Shown here piece by piece: positions 59,264 to 64,000 of a stretch of DNA of 64,000 bases; position 1 is the stretch's first letter, and every line of letters begins with the position of its first letter. Origin of the DNA: Mycolicibacterium lacusdiani. GTDB lineage: Bacteria; Actinomycetota; Actinomycetes; Mycobacteriales; Mycobacteriaceae. The notes under the pieces are model-generated. The model saw only the letters and a list, made by a program, of their open reading frames with translations. It did no database searches and was not told the DNA's origin. The position numbers and the translations under genes were made by a program. The stretch covers positions 310,001 through 374,000 of the forward strand of contig NZ_JAKCFC010000003.1 of NCBI RefSeq assembly GCF_021916785.1. Direction: 5' to 3'.

Positions 59264-60868
59264 ATGACATCGGCGGGCGAAGCGACTCGGTCCACCTCGA
59301 CGTGGGCGCCGCTGCGGTCGCCGGTCTATCGGGCGCTGTGGATTGCGCAATTGGTCTCCAACCTTGGCACCTGGATGCAAACCGTCGGGGCGCAGTGGAT
59401 GCTGGTCGGCGATCCTCGCGCGGCGGTGCTGGTGCCGCTGGTGCAGACCGCGACGACGCTGCCGGTGATGCTGCTGGCGTTGCCCTCGGGGGTGCTGGCC
59501 GACCTGATCGACCGGCGCCGACTGCTGATCGCGACGCAGGGGGCGATGGCCGCCGGGGTGGGGCTGCTCGCGACGTTGACCGGGTTCGGGTTGACGACGC
59601 CGGCTGTGCTGCTGATGTTGTTGTTCGTCATCGGCTGCGGGCAAGCTTTGACGGCGCCGGCGTGGCAGGCCATCCAGCCGGATCTCGTTCCAGCCGATCA
59701 GATCCCGGCCGCAGCTGCGCTGGGCAGCATGAGCATTAACGGTGCCCGGGCGATCGGGCCGGCGATCGCAGGCGTGCTGGTGTCGCTGTCGGGGCCGACG
59801 CTGGTGTTTGCGCTCAACGCGGTGTCGTTCATCGGGATCGTGTTCGTGCTCGTCTGGTGGCGCCGCCCGCGCGTCGTGAGCGACTATCCGCCCGAGCGGG
59901 CGCTGGCCGCGCTGAGTGCGGGTGGTCGGTTCATCCGCAGCTCGCCGATCGTGCGGCGGATCCTGCTGCGGGCGGCGTTGTTCATCGCACCCGGCAGCGC
60001 GATCTGGGGGCTGCTTCCGGTGATCGCGGCGAACAACCTGGGGTTGTCGTCGGCGGGCTACGGGCTGCTGCTGGGTGCGCTCGGTTTGGGCGCGGTGTCC
60101 GGGGCGTTCCTGCTGGGACGGCTGCGGGCGCGGTTCGGGCAGAACGTGCTGCTGACCGCCGGCGCAGCGGGTTTCGCGGTTGCCTCGGTGGTGTTGGCGG
60201 TGGTGCCGAACGTCATGGCGGTGTTCCTGGCCCTGGTGGTGGGCGGTGCGTCCTGGTTGATGTCACTGTCGACGCTCAACGCGTCGATGCAGCTGAGCTT
60301 GCCGGCGTGGGTGCGCGCCCGCGGTCTGTCGGTGTACCAGCTGATCTTCATGGGTGGACAAGCCATCGGGTCGGTGGTGTGGGGCGTGCTCGCCGGGGCG
60401 ACGTCGAGTTCGACGAGCCTGTTGGTGGCCGCGGCGCTGCTGGTGGTGTGCGGGTTGTCGTCGCTGTGGTGGCCGTTGCATGCGAAGACCAGCGATCTGG
60501 ACCTGTCGCCGTCCTCGCACTGGCCCGAGCCGTCGCTGGTGTTCGAGCCCGAACCGCTGGATGGCCCGGTGCTGGTGCTGACGTCCTATCGCGTCGCGCC
60601 GTCCGACGAGGAGGCGTTCCTGTCGGCGATGGCGGTACTGGGACGATCGCGTCAACGCACCGGGGCGTCGCAGTGGCGGCTGTTCCGCAGCATCGAACAC
60701 GAGTCGACGTTCGTGGAGACGTTCATCGTGCGGTCCTGGGGCGAGCACATGCACCAGCACTACATACGACTCACGGGGCAGGACCGGTTGATCGAGGAGG
60801 CCGTGGAGAGGGTGATCGAGGGTGAGGCGGTGTCGGAGCACTACTTGGCGGTGCGGGAGGGGCGGTGA
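59264..60868 (+). CDS. MFS exporter (EntS-like) with C-terminal ABM-like domain
   Basis: 534 residues. About 400 residues with 10-12 membrane segments in the MFS_3/EntS style (LRSPVYRALWIAQLVSNLGTWMQTVGAQWML). The last 110 residues are soluble, with VLVLTSYRVAPSDEEAFLSAM and WRLFRSIEHESTFVETFIVRSW, resembling a small antibiotic-monooxygenase-like dimeric barrel. This fused form is known in exporters of siderophores and drugs; substrate unknown. Solitary. Confidence 0.85.
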   Translation: MTSAGEATRSTSTWAPLRSPVYRALWIAQLVSNLGTWMQTVGAQWMLVGDPRAAVLVPLVQTATTLPVMLLALPSGVLADLIDRRRLLIATQGAMAAGVGLLATLTGFGLTTPAVLLMLLFVIGCGQALTAPAWQAIQPDLVPADQIPAAAALGSMSINGARAIGPAIAGVLVSLSGPTLVFALNAVSFIGIVFVLVWWRRPRVVSDYPPERALAALSAGGRFIRSSPIVRRILLRAALFIAPGSAIWGLLPVIAANNLGLSSAGYGLLLGALGLGAVSGAFLLGRLRARFGQNVLLTAGAAGFAVASVVLAVVPNVMAVFLALVVGGASWLMSLSTLNASMQLSLPAWVRARGLSVYQLIFMGGQAIGSVVWGVLAGATSSSTSLLVAAALLVVCGLSSLWWPLHAKTSDLDLSPSSHWPEPSLVFEPEPLDGPVLVLTSYRVAPSDEEAFLSAMAVLGRSRQRTGASQWRLFRSIEHESTFVETFIVRSWGEHMHQHYIRLTGQDRLIEEAVERVIEGEAVSEHYLAVREGR

Positions 60869-61206
60869 TGCGTGTGATGTCTCAGGACCAGGGTGACAGT
60901 TTCGTATCAGAGCATCGGGGATTTGATGTGTCGCGACCTCTTGTAAATACTTCATCGCGGCAGGGTACACACATCGTATCCATTGTTCCGGAGGGTACCT
61001 CGAGCTGGAAGTTTCGGTGGCCGCCAAATACCGGCGCGCCGATCCATTGGTGCTCGACTCACTTGTTCCGCCTGAGATCCGTGGCTTGGACCACGGGTCG
61101 AAGAATAAATACTGCATCCTGACACTGCACGACCTAGAATGAATGTTCTGCTGTGAACGGCAAGCCGAATAAAGGCGCGAAGACATGCTCGCCCTTATAC
61201 GAACTA
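60869..61206. other. Low-GC boundary region
   Basis: 338 bases between the MFS exporter and the AIPR gene. Base composition falls markedly here. A frame from 60865 to 61122 exists but has no ribosome-binding site or recognisable family. It may be the border of an acquired island; no integrase, repeat or tRNA is seen. Confidence 0.45.
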
Positions 61207-63186
61207 TCAGGCAGAGGCTTCCGTCGATACTTCCGTCAGCCCGTATGTGGCGTGGCGTCGGCTTCCAAACTGCTCAACTCGCCCCTGCGCCAGCAGCGTG
61301 CGAATGGTCTGGGTCCAGATTTCCTCCGGAATGCCCGTTCTGTCTAAGATCTCCCGCTTACCCAGCGGTTGCGTCGACTCGCCGAGGGCATCCGACACTA
61401 ACTCCACCATACGTCCGGCGTCGTGGACGGCGTCCGTAAGTTCGCGAGTCAACCTGCGCGGCAATGGAAGATTCAGTTCCCGCACCCGCTGCCAGCAGGC
61501 CGCCTTCTTGCACCATTCCGTCACATTTCCGCTGCCAGGTGCGTCTATGAGAACATCGCGGACCGCAATGCAGGTCGACTCAATGGCCTGCGCCAGCGCG
61601 TCAGAGATGTTCTGATTCAACCAGATACGGTCGAGATCAATTTGTTGCGATGTTCGGTGCGCAAGGTAAGCGATTGTGTATGTGACGATGTTGGCGCGAT
61701 AACCTCCGAACTGCTGATCGGAGACGATCCGCTCGGTCCGCCGGAACAGGATCGCCATAGCCACAAGACGCTCAAAGTATTCTTGTGTAGCCTGAGCGCG
61801 CCCACGTTGCGCGAGTCGCACCGTGAAGTGGTTGAAGTTCTTTTCGGCGCCCAGACTCACAAGATGAGGCACCTGATCCCATGAGTTTTCGAACTTCGCG
61901 AGATCGGTTTTGGTGAACTTCTGGCTAGTTGGATTCACCGTCTTGAACATGCGCTTACGTGCTGGGGTGCTCTCCTGTGCAAGCGCGTCCTGATACTGGC
62001 CACGTGCGCGCTCGTAGAACCAGCGGGTTTGCACCTGACTGCCTCCGACGGCTGGTGCCCACACCGAACGCGACCACTTCTCGATCTGGACGTGGAAGGG
62101 GTCATTAGCTTCGAAATCTGCTTCGTTGACCTTGTTCTGACTATTCGCGTATCGCGAGATGAGTGGAACGATCTCGCTCAGCTGGTTCTCTGCAACCACG
62201 GTCAACTTCACCGGAACCTGTATATGGGATATGTCGGCCTTCGTGCGCTTTGCCACGTCATGAATGGAAGCGGTTGTCTGCCCGCCGTTCACGATTTGGA
62301 GGTCCTTCACAGAGGCGATACCGAACCCTCCGTTGTCCATTGGGACAACCTTCACTGCCGACGCTGTCGCCGATAGACCGTTGTTGTAGGCCAAGAATCG
62401 ATTTGGCTCGTTAAGAATAGTCTTCCTGATTCCTTGGTTTACTTTCCCGCGGGTCTGTAGAAACGCACGGACATTGCGCTCTAGTAACCGGGTGCCGTAC
62501 TCGTCGTAGATGTCTGCAAGAACTGATCCCGGGACAACCGCCAAGTGCGCGGCATAGTCGCTCCATTCGTGCGGTACCACTAGGCACGGCAGCGGTTCGC
62601 CGAAACGGCGGACGAAGTCAATATTGATGGACTCCTGCTGTTGACCTGAGGTCACCGCACGGTGCAACCGTCTGATGTCCCAGACATGGAAGGAGACCTG
62701 CAAACCGCCGTGCGTCTCTGGGGGACGCTGCTTGACTGTGGTCTTGCCGTCCGTCACCACGAAAAGCCGGACTTTCTCGAGTCCGGCCATCTCACGGATG
62801 CTGAGCACCATGTCGAATTGTGCGGTGCTCTCCTCGATGGACAGGACCAGATCGCCCCTAGCCCTGTCGAAGAATGTAAGCATCCGGGTGAACCCGGTTT
62901 CCACTTGGTCGCGCGGCACCGTCTGCGGTGGGACGCTCTGGGTATAGATCGGCAAAATGAGGTCCAAGCGGCGGTCCTCGTCAGCTAGCGAATATCCCCC
63001 GACCCGCATCCCGCGGTCTTGGAAGTACGCAACCTGCCCGTCATCGAGTTCGCCTATCTCAGTTAGTTCTTGGATGATTCTGGCGGTGAATGTCTCCACC
63101 CGCAGCATCTCCGCACCCTCCAGCAGAGACTCACTGAGCACCTCCTGACGCAGATCTTCGGCAAACTGATCGATGTCGTTAGGCAC
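61207..63186 (-). CDS. AIPR-family (abortive phage infection) protein
   Basis: 659 residues. The AIPR signature is clear: RFLAYNNGLSATASAVK then KDLQIVNGGQTTASIHDV (about 265-305), and VVENQLSEIVPLISRYANSQNKVNEADFEAND. Known AIPR genes sit in restriction-modification-like or abortive infection operons. The GTG 63186 overlaps the preceding gene by 8 bases. GC is lower than in the rest of the window, consistent with transfer. The C-terminal region (570-659) is a separate helical, winged-helix-like part (LGKREILDRTGIPEEIW). Confidence 0.85.
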   Translation of the reverse strand: MPNDIDQFAEDLRQEVLSESLLEGAEMLRVETFTARIIQELTEIGELDDGQVAYFQDRGMRVGGYSLADEDRRLDLILPIYTQSVPPQTVPRDQVETGFTRMLTFFDRARGDLVLSIEESTAQFDMVLSIREMAGLEKVRLFVVTDGKTTVKQRPPETHGGLQVSFHVWDIRRLHRAVTSGQQQESINIDFVRRFGEPLPCLVVPHEWSDYAAHLAVVPGSVLADIYDEYGTRLLERNVRAFLQTRGKVNQGIRKTILNEPNRFLAYNNGLSATASAVKVVPMDNGGFGIASVKDLQIVNGGQTTASIHDVAKRTKADISHIQVPVKLTVVAENQLSEIVPLISRYANSQNKVNEADFEANDPFHVQIEKWSRSVWAPAVGGSQVQTRWFYERARGQYQDALAQESTPARKRMFKTVNPTSQKFTKTDLAKFENSWDQVPHLVSLGAEKNFNHFTVRLAQRGRAQATQEYFERLVAMAILFRRTERIVSDQQFGGYRANIVTYTIAYLAHRTSQQIDLDRIWLNQNISDALAQAIESTCIAVRDVLIDAPGSGNVTEWCKKAACWQRVRELNLPLPRRLTRELTDAVHDAGRMVELVSDALGESTQPLGKREILDRTGIPEEIWTQTIRTLLAQGRVEQFGSRRHATYGLTEVSTEASA

Positions 63187-64000
63187 CCGTGGCCTCCCGA
63201 ATGATCGGCACCAACGCAGAGGCGTCCACCATGAACGGGCCTAGTGCGCTGACCGAGATGCTGTATTCAACATCACCCACTCCGTGAGGGCAGTCCGCCT
63301 CCACCAGTCGAGGGAAACCATCACCGATCAGGAAGATGCCTGCCGCGCGCACCGTGTAACCATCCCGGTAAAGCCCCGCTTGGGCGTCCAAGTAGCCGGC
63401 ATCGAACAGTCGATCCTCGAACATGGCAGTCGCCATTGGGTCCTGCAACCGCTTCCGGATCTCTGCGATCATGTCGGGTAGCGTCTGCCCCGCCCCCTCG
63501 CGGGCGTCTAGCGAAAGTTGGTATAAGGCAAGGTTTTTCAACGCCGTCGTGTCGAGCTGCCGTTCGCTGGCAATGCGCAGCAGCTGCGGCTGCGCACCGA
63601 TAGTCGTCTTGACCTCGACCGCAGCATCGCCGAAGGAAAAATCCTGCGGCCTCCCATGTGGACCCACCCACGCCTGCACCGCAGTAAAGGCCGGTACAGC
63701 ACCCAGCAGGATGGTGCGCAGGAAGAACAACTCGCCAAACAACCCGCGCTGGCGTTCCGGTGTAAGACCGGCACTGCTCCCGCGCAGGAACCGTTGCCAC
63801 CGCCGCACACGCTCGGTGACGCGGGCCGCCACATCAGCCTTGTCGACCCCAGCTGCCGCGGCCTTGGCGACGTCGATGACTAACGTGTCAAATAGGTCGG
63901 CGAAGGACGGTTTCGATAGCACCAGCTCGAGCGCTTGACCGTTGGCCGTTGCAGGCACCCGGCATAGGTCCACCCCGCGGCCGCTGGGTAGCTCTCCCAG
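63179..64000 (-). CDS. PD-(D/E)XK (DUF4420) nuclease, 5' end outside window
   Basis: Open frame to the right edge; 273 residues present. The core QDFSFGDAAVEVKTTIGAQ is a PD-(D/E)XK nuclease motif (D, E-x-K), and LTPERQRGLFGELFFL precedes it, as in the DUF4420 family. These genes are companions of AIPR, Z1-domain and MORC-type ATPase genes plus cytosine methyltransferases in a predicted restriction-like defence system. The next genes to the right should show whether that is so. Confidence 0.8.
   Translation of the reverse strand: MGELPSGRGVDLCRVPATANGQALELVLSKPSFADLFDTLVIDVAKAAAAGVDKADVAARVTERVRRWQRFLRGSSAGLTPERQRGLFGELFFLRTILLGAVPAFTAVQAWVGPHGRPQDFSFGDAAVEVKTTIGAQPQLLRIASERQLDTTALKNLALYQLSLDAREGAGQTLPDMIAEIRKRLQDPMATAMFEDRLFDAGYLDAQAGLYRDGYTVRAAGIFLIGDGFPRLVEADCPHGVGDVEYSISVSALGPFMVDASALVPIIREATGA

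Noticed and set aside
60865..61122. 85-residue plus-strand frame after the MFS gene
   Set aside because: No ribosome-binding site, no recognisable family, composition unlike coding DNA of either neighbour.
1..64000. CRISPR array, insertion sequence, prophage or integrase
   Set aside because: No regularly spaced repeats, transposase DDE motifs, integrase or phage structural genes were seen on either strand.
25134..64000. Joining vsr and the two methyltransferases with the AIPR/PD-(D/E)XK genes as one system
   Set aside because: They are about 35 kb apart with unrelated operons between, and differ in GC; only functional cooperation at a distance remains possible.

Overview
The window is high-GC actinobacterial DNA from a mycobacterium, most likely a fast-growing environmental Mycolicibacterium-type species. 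The evidence is gene content: mycolic-acid methyltransferases, a UsfY-like protein, a DesA3-like desaturase, a DUF732 secreted protein, and a complete esxF-esxE-cpnT-immunity locus in the same order as in M. tuberculosis. Genes are tightly packed, with many 4-base stop/start overlaps (GTGA or ATGA). I see no rRNA, tRNA, CRISPR array or insertion sequence.

Left part (1-15 kb): the 3' part of recB, then recD and a secreted L,D-transpeptidase-like protein in one overlapping run; a giant secreted Ig-like repeat protein; then housekeeping and stress genes (extended SDR, SOUL haem-binding protein, TspO-like membrane protein, AhpD-like protein, small GNAT, UsfY). An exact CRP-type site lies upstream of usfY.

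15-22 kb: a six-gene minus-strand operon, gntR - dicluster ferredoxin - substrate-binding lipoprotein with a NosL-like C-terminal domain - ABC permease - ABC ATPase - AprA/FrdA-like flavoprotein fused to HEAT repeats. It looks like an importer coupled to an intracellular AprAB-like redox enzyme of unknown substrate. It is my leading candidate for an undescribed pathway.

22-34 kb: RibD/DHFR-like reductase, aquaporin, NYN-domain protein, DUF732 protein, a Vsr endonuclease divergent from two overlapping cytosine-5 DNA methyltransferases, then a carbohydrate locus (two related GT4 glycosyltransferases, an (alpha/alpha)6-type protein and a GH130 glycosidase) with three tiny genes between its parts.

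34-47 kb: two tandem mycolic-acid methyltransferases, a secreted lipase, a CAP-RCC1 fusion protein, DUF1345 protein, two tandemly duplicated SDRs divergent from a TetR regulator (exact CRP-type site between), a DesA3-like desaturase, and a NERD-nuclease/SF1-helicase fusion.

47-60 kb: a five-gene catabolic operon (P450, phosphotriesterase/lactonase-like, HpcH aldolase, D-2-hydroxyacid dehydrogenase, TetR) behind an 18-base palindrome; the ESX-exported NAD-glycohydrolase toxin locus with its immunity gene; then a RibD-like reductase, a Tat-exported formamidase-like lipoprotein, a Ddn-like protein and an MFS exporter. The right edge (61-64 kb) has visibly lower GC and carries an AIPR protein and the 3' part of a PD-(D/E)XK (DUF4420) nuclease gene, which together look like the end of a phage-defence operon continuing beyond the window.
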